A DNA stretch of 64,000 bases from Gorsachius magnificus. Taxonomy: Eukaryota; Chordata; Aves; Pelecaniformes; Ardeidae. The stretch covers positions 75,318,275 to 75,382,274 of the forward strand of contig CM067085.1 of assembly GCA_034008185.1 (NCBI GenBank), given 5' to 3'. The notes below the pieces were generated by a model. It was given only the letters and a program-made list of their open reading frames with translations, ran no database searches and was not told the origin of the DNA. A program made the position numbers and the translations under genes. This document shows positions 26,401 through 38,830 of this stretch, in pieces; the first letter of the stretch is position 1; the number at the start of each line of letters is the position of its first letter.

Positions 26401-29400
26401 CTCCAGTCTGTAGCTGAAGGCAGCTGCACAGCAATTCCCTGGTACATAGTGGAGAGTCACTGCTTTGCTCTAGGAAGGGACTGCAGAAAACCCAGTGGTG
26501 TCATCCAGACATGACTCGCAAGCACTCAGGTACAAGCATGACAGAGATAACTCGTCATTTAGGGAAGCCCATACTCCCTAGTCTCCCTGGGTAAAGGTGC
26601 CATTTCCCTGTCGCACACCTTGAGGTGAAGGAACAAAGTGTCCAGCTCAGAAGAGGAGCTTGAGAGGGACGAACTCCTTCAGGTGCCTTTCCCCCCTCAG
26701 GACAAAACAGTTCTGCAGGGACTCCCCAAATGGCAGTGTGGAGAGAAGGGAAGACATCCCACCCAATGTGCCACGAGAGGGAACTGCAGCTTCATAAAGA
26801 GAAGGGCACGGAGCCAGAGTAACATTTCCCCAAGACCTCGTTCCCGGAGATTGCTGAACCACAGTGACTGCCTGTAACCCAAGCAAACAGCAACGTAGAA
26901 GTTCAAGCACTGACATAAGAGAGTTCAACCTACTTTGTTAGTCCGACAGTTATAGGCAAATGAGCACAGGGACCGTAACACCAACTGTAAGGCTACTTCT
27001 AAACACACGGTGTTTCCTATAGTCATACAGCAATCACCAGGAATAGCAGTCATTACATGCTAAAAGAAGTTAAGTCACCTGCAAGGAAAAAAAAGCCAGC
27101 ACTGAACAATTCGGCTTTTTAAATGCAACAAAGAGATGCAAAAAAGGAATTTTAAATAAATAAATGCTACAAGAGAGGAGAGGACTTGTCAAACCCCGCT
27201 GTCTGCTTCTGCTAATTGAACCAACCCGCACCCCAAAGCGCAGAGCATTTAGGCAGGGTGTAATCCCACTGCAAGGAGGCTCCCGTCACACCGCAACCTC
27301 CCCTCTACACTGAGGTCAGTTTCTGATCAGGGATGGGTTCATCCTTCGCCCTGGTTTCTGAGGATTAGCTGGTTTGTGATAGCACTGGATACGCCACTTC
27401 CAGTGCAATGCAACGAATTTCAGGCTGACCACCACCTGATGTGCAGCTACTGAGCACCGGTTCATTCTCCGGGAGGGTTTAAGAGTAGCCCTTAGTGTTA
27501 TGTTAGTTCCCATCCTTGAGGAAGAGCAGAGTGAAGAACAGATGCTGCCATAAGCACAAACCCCAAATGTGCTGAGCCACGCAGAATTGCAGCAGAAGTA
27601 CTGGACATAAGAGTAACGCCTACTGACCTGGTATTTCCAATAGTCAGCAGTGACCAGGAAACAACCATTTTCCCCCTGTAGACTGATGGGTGCTGCGTTT
27701 AGCCTACAGAAACACCCCGCCAGTACCAGTGAGACTCTTGCTATATCAGATAAATGCTGTCCCCCTATTATTGACTGGGTTATGGAGCTACAAACAGGCT
27801 CAGTTCAGTTTAGAGCACAGACCACTCAGATTTACCCTAAATATGACAGATTAGATGTAGGTCATCCCACAGTCAGATTCTTGCTGTTTGATTTCAGTTA
27901 GAGTAAGACAAATCTGTCACATCTGAGTCAGCTCCTAAATGCTCTTGGGGCCTATATACAGAACTATGTAAATACCAAAAAAGAAACTAAAGGTTTGACC
28001 TTTGTTTACCCAAGAGAGTCTCAATTGACCAAAAGGCAAGGCACATTTTAATACCAATTCTAGGACTGATTCAGCTCTGAATTAGGCCAGCTTCCACAAC
28101 TCAACTGCAAGTACAGCATGTCTTTTGTCAGGAAGCCTACGCAGGGACTGCAGTGGCACGAGGAAGCCTCAAGTCACACAAAAGAAAGAGTTTGGTGCAA
28201 AAATCTGGAACAGGAGCTCAACCAGCATGGCAGATTGCACGATTTATTCACTGCCCTCGCTCCAGCAAGGAGCCCTCTGCTGCAAGTGTCTCCACCACAT
28301 CTGGCTGCCCCAGGGGAATGCCCAGCAGGTCGGGGAAGGTGCACGAGCAGTGCCAGTCCCTAGCAGCGCCAGCAATGAGTCAGGCCCTGTCTGCACAAGC
28401 ACCCAGGGAGCAGTCATCCATGGGGCCATCTGAAACTATTACTAGCAGCAGCAGTGCAGGACCAGCAGCATCAGAGACACCCTATCACAAAGCTCTGCAT
28501 CCCTTTGCTCACCCATAAGTCCAAGACCCATCCTCAGCAAGGTCACTTTTCCCTTTAGCCAGAACTTCATGACCGTCTTTGTAATAATACCTTGGGCAAA
28601 TATTGACTTGGATCCAACAGACTGAAAGTATTTGGTTTGCACCAGATGCGGTGCGTACGTATCTTTGAAACATTAGCTAAAGGAGTGATTTGGAAAAATA
28701 AAAATTCTAGGTGGATGTGTTTACTTTTCAAGGTTGTTCATGTTGTGCCCAGATCCCGAGAAGTGCGCGTGAAGGTTTTAACCACAGGAAGAAAGCCAGC
28801 TGTAAGTGCTGCAACGCACGGTAAAACTGTGTACGCACGTGCATTCCTGCATCTGCAACTCACCCACATGATAGCTGAAGGGCTGAGGATCACTGGTGAG
28901 TACGTTAACGAGTCCAAACATTCCTGCCCTGAAGAGACCCAAAAAGGTCTGTCAGGTGAAGAAGAAATTACTGACCTTGTCACTTCAGGACAGGTCCTCC
29001 CAAGTACTTGGCATCTAATGCTGGGCCTGCTTTTTCCAGGAACTTGGGCACCATTTCCCTGGCTTCCAGCTGACAGCAGCTTTTGGGAATGCTGACACTG
29101 TTCCAAGGGAAGGGAACGTAACTGCCCCCTCCCCTCCCATTTCTCTTGACAGCTTATTAGAAAGACTTCTAGTAAAAAGCACGTACCTAAGCAGAGAGAC
29201 AGCTTTTGTCAGAAGGTCAAAAGCAACAGAGAGGTAGTTTGAGTGCTTTAAGGTGCTTCAGTTTTCAATTCTTAGGTCCCTCGCCGTCCCAAGTGTCAAT
29301 TCCCTGTGTGTGTCTACTCTGTCCTGCTAAAAATCATCAGTCAGGTGTGGCTTTGGTAGTTGCAGGGCTTTCATTATGGGAAGCGGGGAGGGAGGAAAAG

Positions 29401-32400
29401 CAACATAGGAACTAGAGTGAAAGCATTTCAGCACCATCCAGTAACCTATGGATATTCCATTTGTCTAATAGTTTCATTCTGGAAGTCAATGGGCATTCAT
29501 TTTAGGGGTCTTTCAAAAGGAACAGGAATGTGAAAAGAGGTTCTTTTCCATACTTACTAAATAAGCATAGAAGAAAAGGAAAAAAAAAAACCACAAACCA
29601 AACCCAGACTTGTGTTCAGTATATTCACAGGAAGAATCCTAGTGAAGTATTTGTTTTCTGGACAACTCGGGGCCAAACTCAATAGGTGGAAGTTTGTACA
29701 GAACACAATTATTTTTTGGGACTGTTGGACCGTAAATTTATAGCAATGCTCTTTGACAGCCTCTCTTAAAATAATTCCCCGCAAGTCTGCAACACATCCC
29801 AGACGGCACTTGAGAAGTACAAGAGTAACATTTTGCTGAGTCTTTTTCCACAAGTGAATCTCTTCATCAGATATACAACACCTGACACCTGGGGCTCTCG
29901 TGCCCTCTGAACAGTCAACAGATATTGCCCAAAGCAACAAAAATGTGCAAGCCACACACCAATCTGCACATACACCTCCCTCGAATGGACTGCCTCCCAC
30001 CACCCCTGGAAATTCAGGGGAGTTGGAGCTTTCCTGGTCATGAAGGACCACCACAGGAGCCAACCTATCCCTCCAGACAGCTTACCTACAGGCTCGCTGT
30101 GAATCCTGCAGGAAACTAACCCTGAAAACTTTCCTCAGGCACTAAGCTTGCATTGAAATCAATCTGATAACTCTTGGGAGCTGCAGGAACATCACACCCC
30201 CCCAAAAGGGGACTTACAAATTGGTTTCAACACAATGATCAGTTAAACCAGCACTAGAAATGAGATTGAACCTTTGGCCATATGTTTCCTTGAAAATATT
30301 CCCTTGTGCTGCAAGTTCACTACCAGAGGCCAAGACACTTCACAGTAATATACCACGGGTTCAGGAACTAAAGTTATTTTAGAGGAGGCACTTTTCCATA
30401 CTCATGACAAGGTGGTTAAGCTCAGGCCACAGCGTCACAGCAGCACACAGAGCCTCAAATGCAACTGTAAATCCAGAAAGGCGACTTTGAAGTTTCCCCC
30501 TGCCAAGGAAACTCTTCAGATATGTTACAGTCAACATGCCTCATACCTGGAGGTTTCTGAGCCACCATCCCCACCAGCAATGCTTTGCACAACCCCCTCC
30601 CCAGCTACTTATCGATGGTCCAGCACACTCTTAGCTCTGTGTGTCCGAGCAAGTTCAGCCTAGTTTTTCCTTCCACAAGATCGCAGCATGTATTTGAGTA
30701 TGCCATCTCCCAAGTCATATTCCCCTTTCAAGGTGTTTGAGGCATTCCCGTGGAGGAATCAAATCACTCCAGCACCACCTCATGAATCCTTAGCCTGACC
30801 TTGCTGGCTACAGCTGCCCAGAGCTTGGACGTGCCAGAGGCACTTGCTGCACACACATTTTCTCTTAAGTATTGTGGTGGAGTTTCCTCCACCTCTTTGT
30901 CAACCGCTGTTACAACATACAAACGAGTGCCACCGTTAGCAAGATGTGCAATTACCCTATTTGAAATCTCTCTTTCAAGTTTACAGGAGTGCAAACGCAC
31001 AAGGAGTCCCCACCAGGTCTCTCTTGCTGTGGACAAGTGGAGTGAGACACCATCTCCCCTGGCCCACGGCTTTCTCATACTGACGACATCTTCCCTGCCC
31101 TCCCCTGCTCCTTCAGCCCTGACCAGCCTCTACACAAAGGGGCATTTTAGTTTGGTTTTGTCCTACAGAAGTGAATTTCAGTCTTTGGGGCAACATATAA
31201 AGCTGTTTAAGTCCGATTTTCAGTCACATGAAGACAGCTTTGTACGAAGCTAACAATAAAAAGGGTCTTTGAAAAGCTGTTTTACTGCCGGATGAGGAAT
31301 TAGGCTCATTTCACACTTGTTTAAGTTGACAAAATACTTTGTTATGTTGCGAAGAACATGAAACCTCCCAGAAGCATGGCTGGGGCAGCTGTGGTGTCAA
31401 AGTGATCAGAGACTATGCCGTGTCCCCTGGCTACTGTGGACCATGCTAAAGGGGTGCTTTAGCCCATACACCTGATTTCAGTCAACACCCTTTATTCACA
31501 ATAAACCTAAGAGCACCCCCTTGGAGTAAAGGGGATGAAATAAATAGGAAACAGAGCCCCCAAAACACAGGCCAGATTCATGGCAGGCCAGGAGCAGGGC
31601 TATGTGGTGACAGGCCTGTCCCTGCCGCGCACCGGCCTGGCTGGGAGCCCACGTGTGTGAGCCAGCTCTTAGCAAGGGCATCTGCCGCCAGCTCTCACAT
31701 AGACATGACCCCCTTCTCTCACAGCACGGGGGGAGGCGTGTGAAGGAAAAAACGCCCGGCACTGAATTACCCCACAGCGGCAGCAGAGAACATGCACCAC
31801 AACACTTGCAGCCCGGCTAGGAGAAAGATAAGCCACTTTTTGGGTAGGAAGCGAGGCCCAGTATTTGTTGGCTTCTGCAGCATTCAGGAAAGTAAAGCGC
31901 TGGGAAACAAGGGGGTTTTGTTGTTGGAGATTTTTACCTTTTTATCCCTCCCACTCCCCCAAAACAAAGCCCACCAGACCTCCAGCATTGCCAGGCCACT
32001 CTGGTCAAGAGGCAGTGGTGCCACCATCAACTCACCTACTGATACTTGCGCCCTCAGGGAGCCTCACTGATTATCAGCTGAATTCCCACCTCGAAGCTAA
32101 CTAGGAGAGGGATCTCCTAGACAGAGGGCAATAACATTCACCTAGGAGACTCTCCCTGCCAGCAACAACAGACATCCTCACTGCAACACATGCTACATGT
32201 CTAATCATGCTGCTTAATTGTAGCATTTCCCCTGATTTGGATGAACAGCGGCAGAACCCAACCCTGCTGGTGTAGCTGTCCTTCTGTGTTACTCTTTACT
32301 ATACAGGATCCTTAAGATCCAGCACACTTTCTGGGTTGAGAAACGCGTCTCCTTACACCTGCATTTTGCAGAGAGCTCCTTGGCTCTCCGGCCGCTACTA

Positions 32401-35400
32401 AGATCTAAAACACCTGCAAAGAGACTCAGGCCCTTAACCTTGCCAGAGCATCCTTACAAAGGCTGCGGCAGCCTTCTCCATCATGCGGAGGCCCGCAGAA
32501 AAAATTGCTCAAACGTGAGATTTCAGCAACCAAACATGCAGAGGAACAAAACAGACATCCAAATGGCAAGTGGAAAGAGCCACAGTTAAAACCAAACCAC
32601 AGCAGTCTCAAAAGAGAGAAGTAACAGTCAAACATCTCCCCCTCTGAAATTATTTGGTGCCTAGCAGTTTGAGGCACTTCACACTTAAGCAGGCACATGA
32701 TCCTCCATGGCCCCACGTTGGGCTGGAGTCCCACTGTGAGCGGCACGAAAGGTTTCAGACAGAGGTATTTAGAATTCAGGGAAGAATAAGAGAGGACAGA
32801 GCTCACTCCACTTGCATAAACCCCCTTCCTTCCATAAATGCAACCGCTCTTTTCCATCCCTGCAAGGGTCTGTGACGCAACTTGGGCTGGGGAAACCGGG
32901 ACGGAAGCGCCCGCTGGAACATCGCCCCCCTTGCCTGGGATGAAGGGAGAGATGGCAAACGGCCTCACCACCTCAACTGGCCACAGAAGTCAGTCCAGAG
33001 ATTGCCAAACCCCTGTAGGAAACAACAGCAACGAGCCCTGATAGAGCCAGGCCCGGCTTGACAAACAGGCAGGGAGGGAGTGAGGCTGCCCAGCTCCCGG
33101 GGCAGCAGAGCTCACAAGCAAAATGCCTTAGCTGTGGTGGAAATATCACACAGGAAGGAGACTCTTCTCGATTGCCATTAATGTTAATTTAAGCTACAGA
33201 AAACACAAATAATTCCAAAACTGACTGACAGCAGATACATAGAGTACGCGGCAGAGCTCAGCAAAGGTCAGGCCCCTGCGGCGCAAAGCCCGGCGCAAGC
33301 ACACAGGAAGACCCAGCTCTTTGCTGAAGAGCTCGAGGTGCCGGCACCCTGACTCATGTCTGCTATTACTCAGTGCGAGCAAGAGCATCCTGGTCCAGTG
33401 GGTCCAAGCTACCAGACTGCTGGATGTGCAATATTAGGGATGTCTACACCCACAACTGTTGCTCCTGCGGTGGCTCAAAGAGCTGGAATAGCTGCACAAA
33501 GAGGATCAAGACCATTTTTCACCTATTCCCTTTTTGGGAGCTGGTCTAACCCTCCTGCCCGCTGATCCATGTTGCTGTGCTTCAGAAAGGCAAAAGGCAA
33601 CAGTAGAGGCAGAGCTGACAGTTTGTGAAATTGGGAATTTATCAGGTTTAACAGATAACATAAGATCCGTTGTCTTAAATCAGGGTAAATTAATCACTAG
33701 AAGCAGCCACTGCAAGCAATTTAGACCAAGTAAACGTCTAATCTCTTCTGGCTGATCACTTAACAAAATACAATTAATTTGTTGTGGGTCTTCACTGCAA
33801 TACTTAAACTTCCCTGTATGAAACACTGAAAATATCTATTTTGCCTCTTTTCTTGGCAGATAAGCGTACCCTTTTGAACTCCAGGAGTTCAGCTTCCTGT
33901 CTCGCACCGATGCCTCTTTTTCCCCTTTGAACTTGCCCATTGAGTCTATCAAGTGAGTTTTGGGAATGTATTATTCATAGGGAAAAAAAAAAAAAAAAGA
34001 AAGTGTAAAACATAAGTAGATATCTCGTACTGAACTGTCTATCACCTCGGTGGATTACAATTTCCCTTTAATGCCAGCTGGCTAGATTACAGTAACTAAA
34101 TTGATGGAATATATTGGCCATTTTAAACGCATGCTGTGCTGCACTCCTGCCAGTACCCTTGGCTGACCAGCCACCTCTGTCCTGTGTGCCAACATGGGAG
34201 CCAGCAGGACAAGCCAGTGGCCAAGGTGCCTTCTGGGCTACTCGGGCGGAGGAGCCTGGCACTGCCGCAGCGACTGCTGCTGGCGCCTTGGCAAGCTGGG
34301 CCACTGCGAGCTGGGGCTGGATGCTCCCCATGCACCATAGTGTCCAGCTGGCTGGGAGATCACACACCGTGTCAGAAGGTTGACTGGATGGTATTTAAAA
34401 GAAGGAAATAATTTCATTAGCTGTCACATTATTTTTCTTTCTAGGTTTGTCTTATTCAGTGTTTTTTTGTTGTGTCATCTCTACCAAAAAAAAAAAAAAA
34501 AAAAAATCCAGATTAGAAGCAGCATGTTGGAACAGGCACACAGAAGTGCTTTGCTTTCATCTTATTTGAAAGATTTTTTCACATGCTCCTGGTTAATCCG
34601 TTAGGCAACATTATTCTAACAAGGTGTGGCCAGCATTTTTATAACATATGAAACATTTTCTTCCAGATTTATGTGCTCCCTCTATTTATAGTCCATATGT
34701 TGTGTATATTAGAAACTGGTGTGATAAAGACTCAGGAAATTTTCTGAGACTCTTGGGTTGGGTTTTTTTTTTTTTCCTTTTTCTACCACCTCACCCCATC
34801 CCCCCCGACTAATTGGGCAGTCAAAGACACAACTAGATACCCACACCCGATACATATTCAGACTTGTCTGCAGCTTTAGATGCACAAATATCTTTTCAAA
34901 TCTGGTTCCATCACTTTAAATGCTTTATAATGCATTACAGACGTTTACATGCCTTAAATCTATTTAGATGGCTTTATTACTCAGAGAAAAAAATACTGGA
35001 AATTACCACTGTCCTATTGACAATTAAAAAAAAAAAAAAAGAAGAATTACAAGTACCTTTGGCATTCTCAGAACCCACCTCCGCTGCAGGTGAAAACATG
35101 CCAGACAGACAGGAGGTGGCTTGGAAATGGAGTGAGCTTTAGGATTCAGCAGGGAAAATCTCTGGAATTTTAACTCTGAGCAGGCATCTCATAAGGTCCC
35201 TGCTAGAGAAGCACTTCATTGACTTACATGCATATTTCAGTGCTTTTCTAAATCAGAATTCCCTCAAAGGGCTGTATGCTGAGCTGTAGTTCACTATTAA
35301 GTTCAGAGTAAGACCCAAATCATAAATAAAGGCAAAATCCATTCCTGATGTGAACTGGGGTTACGCTGGAGATGAATTTGACACAACTGACCTGTTTGGG

Positions 35401-36684
35401 TTTTTGCTCTTAAGGCAGGAAAATGCAGAGACTTAAGGAGCACTCTTTTATCAACATGCAACAGCAGCACAGCTTGCAAATACAGTTGCACGAGTCTCGC
35501 AATCTTTCACCCAGGGCTTATTCTAGAAACCTCTTCCTCCCTCCCCCCCATCAACTGCAACAAAAGTTTTGCTTGAGGAAGGAGCAAGACCCAGAAGAGC
35601 TGCTCTCTCCCTTGTGTTGCAATATCCAATCTGAGTGTTACTATCAGCTTTTGGAAACTGACTGTAGAAAAAACACAGATGATGTTTGCACATTTTAATT
35701 TTAAACATCTCTGATCAGCATGAGGATGGAACCTAATAAGTCACTTTGTTTCTGTCTCATGAATTAATTCAGCCTAACGGATTTGGATAAAGTGTTTTGA
35801 TTCCAACTAATAAATTTGTTTTCTCGGCAGGCAAAACAACTTTTGGAGGCAAAGTAACAAGTTCGTTAACTCGCTGGGAGAAGTGCTTTCATAATATCTA
35901 TAAGGAATAGACTTTTTCCTTTTATAACCCAGTTGTTCCACCCATGTCTTATAAATCAATCAGATAAATTCACCTTGTTTTTCAATGCCCTGAATCCTGA
36001 TAGCTCTGCACACTTGATAGGTAATTTAATCATCGTTGGTGTGGATGAACACAAGCTCAAATTAGCTTCTGAAAGGCTTAGTCGTCCTGTAGATAGCTCT
36101 GCCTTTCCACTTTTATGCAGGAACTGAGCTTCACCAACTGGTTAGCTAGAGGTGTCATTAAAAATTTACAGAAAGAAACAAAGGTGTGCTCCAGCGTCTC
36201 TCCTTACCCTTTCTACTGTTACTCCAGCAGACAAAAGGTATGGAACCTGCTTCATGAATAATGAGTCATGTAATATGCATAATGCATTTTTAATGGCACG
36301 CAGTAATAACATTGAGAGAGATATTTCCAATCTTCAGACTTGTACCGCGGCCTCTCAGTAGCCTGTTCTGATTCTCCCCAGATAGATCTCCTTTTCCTCC
36401 TCTTCATTTCAAATTCCCCACCTTAAAGCAGTGACTTTTTCCTCAGAGGCAGCCGCATTTTACCCAAATCGGTGGCTGAGCCGGCGCTCGATGCGAGCGG
36501 GGCTGGTGAGGTGGGGAACACCTTCCCATGCAGCCACACGCCGCCATTTCAAAGGGGCTCGGGCCCGAGCAACTGCTCAGTGCCAGCGCCCTGAGGTATA
36601 CCAGTAAGTTGCAAGACAGTCGTGGGGGAAGACACACTTAAACCAATAAAAACACCCACTGAGTTTCTCCCCTTGAAGAACAGT
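11416..36684. other. Intergenic DNA between RPAP2 and GFI1, plus RPAP2 3' UTR
   Basis: The first part must contain the RPAP2 3' UTR. A possible ATTAAA poly(A) signal lies at 11,673-11,678, but it sits next to a genomic A run and is weak. Beyond it I see no coding exon with both splice edges and recognisable protein. The longest open frames (28,637-29,095 plus; 29,557-30,063 minus; 32,426-32,971 minus) show no domain. Present are homopolymer tracts (T run 13,618-13,638; A runs near 33,982-33,998, 34,487-34,506 and 35,025-35,040), a MIR-like relic near 22.1 kb, and AT-rich stretches that could be conserved regulatory DNA. Confidence 0.6.
22075..22200 (-). mobile_element. MIR-like SINE relic
   Basis: Read on the plus strand, the sequence follows the reverse complement of the MIR core. 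An ACAGAAAAGGAAA stretch stands in place of the consensus ACAGATGAGGAAACTGAGG. It is followed by GTGACTCACCCAGGCACGTGG, then GCAGAGCCAGAAATAGACTC and an AGCTCCTGGAACTCA tail. Order and spacing fit an ancient CORE-SINE with heavy decay. It does not resemble CR1. Confidence 0.5.
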
Positions 36685-36916
36685 CATAGAATCATAGAAT
36701 CATTTAGGTTGGAAAAGACCTTTCAGATCATCAAGTCCAACCGCTACCCTAACCCTGCCATCCCACCACTAAACCATGTCCCTAAGCACCTTGTCTGCCC
36801 AGCTTTTAAATCCCTCCAGGGATGGGGACTCCACCACGTCCCTGGGCAGCCCATTCCAGTGCTTGACAACCCTTTCAGTGGAAAAACTTTTCCTAAAGTC
36901 TAACCTAAACCTGCGC
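36685..36916 (-). mobile_element. CR1 LINE fragment, reverse orientation
   Basis: It starts with two CATAGAATCATAGAATCAT units, the reverse complement of the CR1 terminal repeat. The GGTTGGAAAAGACCT box and the ATCAAGTCCAACCGCTACCCTAACCC segment follow, then the CCATGTCCCTAAGCACCT region, and the complement of the GGACTCCACCAC region. It is 5'-truncated and non-coding. It lies in opposite orientation to the CR1 copy at about 37,510-37,887. Confidence 0.93.
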
Positions 36917-37509
36917 TATCACCCAGGCTGCGTCCACACTGCGGGGCCTGCCCGCCTCACCAGCGGCTGCCTCCTCCAGCAGCCCAACCCCAGTCTGCTC
37001 CAGGCTTAAACCACATAAAGTTGTCCTGTTTGAGAATGAGACACTTTAGGGGGGGAGGGGGGAGGTGGGGGGAGAGGGGGAGGCACACATTGCTATCATC
37101 ATTTTAAAGGTAAATGGCAGTAACTAAGCCTGCCCGAGGCCTGCTGGAATAAGGCCTGCCCACAGGGAGGGAGGCTGTGCCTGGCCGGAAAAGGGTCTCC
37201 TGAGGGCAGAGGCTGGCTGCTGTATCCCAGCCACCCCATGCCCAGTACCCCTGGCCAGCATTCACTCCACTCACCACAGCAGCTTCCCTGTAAAATAAAT
37301 ATCAAGCATCGCCCCAGGGGCACCCCCCAAGCCTACCTGTGCCACCGGCTGAGCTGCTCCTTGGAGCCTCCCCTGGTATAGGCAGGGTTTGGGGACACCA
37401 CCAGGCCTTCCCCATTACCACTTAGTCTCCTACACTGATCTTCAGTGTTAATTAATGGGCCTAATGTGGCCTTCAGAGCACCTGGCAGCTCCTGTGTGCC
37501 TATGCCTGG
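36917..37509. other. Spacer with G-rich tract between two CR1 copies
   Basis: No gene is seen. At 37,049-37,083 the plus strand has runs of 7, 6, 6 and 5 guanines separated by one to three bases, a strong G-quadruplex pattern. The flanking sequence is moderately GC-rich, with TGCCTGGCCGG-like patches and no recognised element. Confidence 0.6.
37049..37083 (+). repeat. G-quadruplex-forming G-rich tract
   Basis: The tract consists of guanine runs split by A, AGGT or AGA. Four or more runs of at least four G lie within 35 bases, which satisfies the usual G4 rule with short loops. It sits midway between two inverted CR1 copies, downstream of the GFI1 3' end. Confidence 0.7.
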
Positions 37510-37887
37510 GGGTGTTCAGCCTGGAGCAGAGGAGGCTGAGGGGAGCCCTCATCGCTCCCTACAACTGCCTGAGAGGAGGGGGGAGCCGGGGGGGTCGGGC
37601 TCTGCTCCCAGGGAACGGGCGATGGGACGAGGGGAAATGGCCTCAAATTGTGCCAGGGCAGGGTTAGGTTGGACATCAGGAAAAATATTTTCACTGAAAG
37701 GGTTGTCAAGCACAGAAAGGGCTGCCCAGGGAAGGGGTTGAGTCCCCATCCCTGGGGGTATTTAAAAGCCAGGCAGACGAGGTGCTTAGGGACAGGGTTT
37801 AGTGGTGGGATGGCAGGGTTAGGGTTAACAGTTGGACTTGACAATCTTGAAGGTCTTTTCCAACCTAAACGATTCTATGATTCTATG
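37510..37887 (+). mobile_element. CR1 LINE, 5'-truncated 3' end
   Basis: The sequence opens with GTGTTCAGCCTGGAGCAGAGG and passes through GAGGCTGAGGGGAGCC and GTTAGGTTGGACATCAGGAAA. It ends with CAACCTAAACGATTCTATGATTCTATG, the canonical CR1 3' terminus with its short tandem repeat. The GGGTTAGGGTTAACA stretch at 37,816-37,830 is part of the element and not a telomeric repeat. The frame is broken and the copy is inactive. Confidence 0.95.
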
Positions 37888-38830
37888 CTGCAGCCTCTCA
37901 CCCTGACAGCTGTGATTGCGTGCCATGTTTCTGTTTAGTAAAAGCCCCGTCTGTGAAGCCTTGGCGTGGGCAACTGTGTGTGGAAGAGCTGACCCCTGCC
38001 CAAGCGGCACGTTCTGGGTTAGCCCTGCAGAGATCTGCTCAGCCACAGCCTGCGAGGGCAGCCCTGAGAGGAAAGGCCTGCGGCTGAAGCTCTTGGAGGT
38101 GGCAGAAAGCAGAAGCGTGGAGGGACCTGGCAGGTGGAGTGCCACGGCCCTCTGTGGGCAGGGTGGGCCAGCCCAGTGGGGCACAGGGGGCCTCTGCTCA
38201 CTGGTTTATCCAGAAGTACAAACAAAGCTGGAAACAAGAGTATATAGCCATGTGGGCACGCAAGGTTACGTACACATAGCTCAAGCTGCCATGCTGTGCT
38301 CTGCTGGGAAAAGGACAAGGGACCCATCATCCTCCTGCTTCTTTTGTACGGGCTGCGACTGCCAGATGGAGCAAGCCCTGCTGACAAGGCTAGCAAAATG
38401 CAATTCTGTTAGTCCCAACAGGCTGAAGTATAAATGACACACCTGCTGCTCAGGTGTCCCTGCAAGCTCCCGGGCACAGACATTTAATCTTGCATGAGGA
38501 CATTCAAGTTCCTCCTGGGCTGAGCGGGGAGTTCTGGCAGTCTGCGTTTCCAAAGCGGATGCCTGAAACTTGTTTCCTCTCTAAACCCTTTCATGGTGGT
38601 AGGCCTATGCACAGTATACCCCAGTCTTCAAAAGTGTGAAGTGTTTAACTGAAATCAGCGGGAGTTGGACAAATAAATACGACAGTGGTGGTCTTTAATC
38701 ACCAGAGCCCTTGCGCAAATTCTGTGGTGCCTGCATTCCCTCCTCGAATGCCATATCCCTGATCATCAGTGTGGTGTATTCTTGGAACAGCTGACATTCA
38801 CAAATGTGCTGAAGTTACAAATTAAATAAA
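37888..38830. other. Intergenic DNA just downstream of GFI1
   Basis: This is moderately GC-rich sequence beyond the predicted GFI1 poly(A) site. Open frames on both strands (for example 37,916-38,437 plus) show no recognisable protein or splice structure. I see no repeat or RNA gene. Confidence 0.5.

Noticed and set aside
28637..29095. 152-codon plus-strand open frame
   Set aside because: A minus-strand frame covers most of the same bases equally well. There are no motifs and no splice edges.
29557..30063. 168-codon minus-strand open frame
   Set aside because: No start context, motif or homology is recognised, and the tail runs into a low-complexity phenylalanine/serine stretch from a homopolymer.
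32426..32971. 181-codon minus-strand open frame
   Set aside because: No recognised domain or splice structure, and it overlaps plus-strand frames. A frame of this length is expected by chance in a 64-kb window.
37816..37830. GGGTTAGGGTTAACA, telomere-like
   Set aside because: It is a normal part of the CR1 3' region in the copy at 37,510-37,887, not an interstitial telomere.
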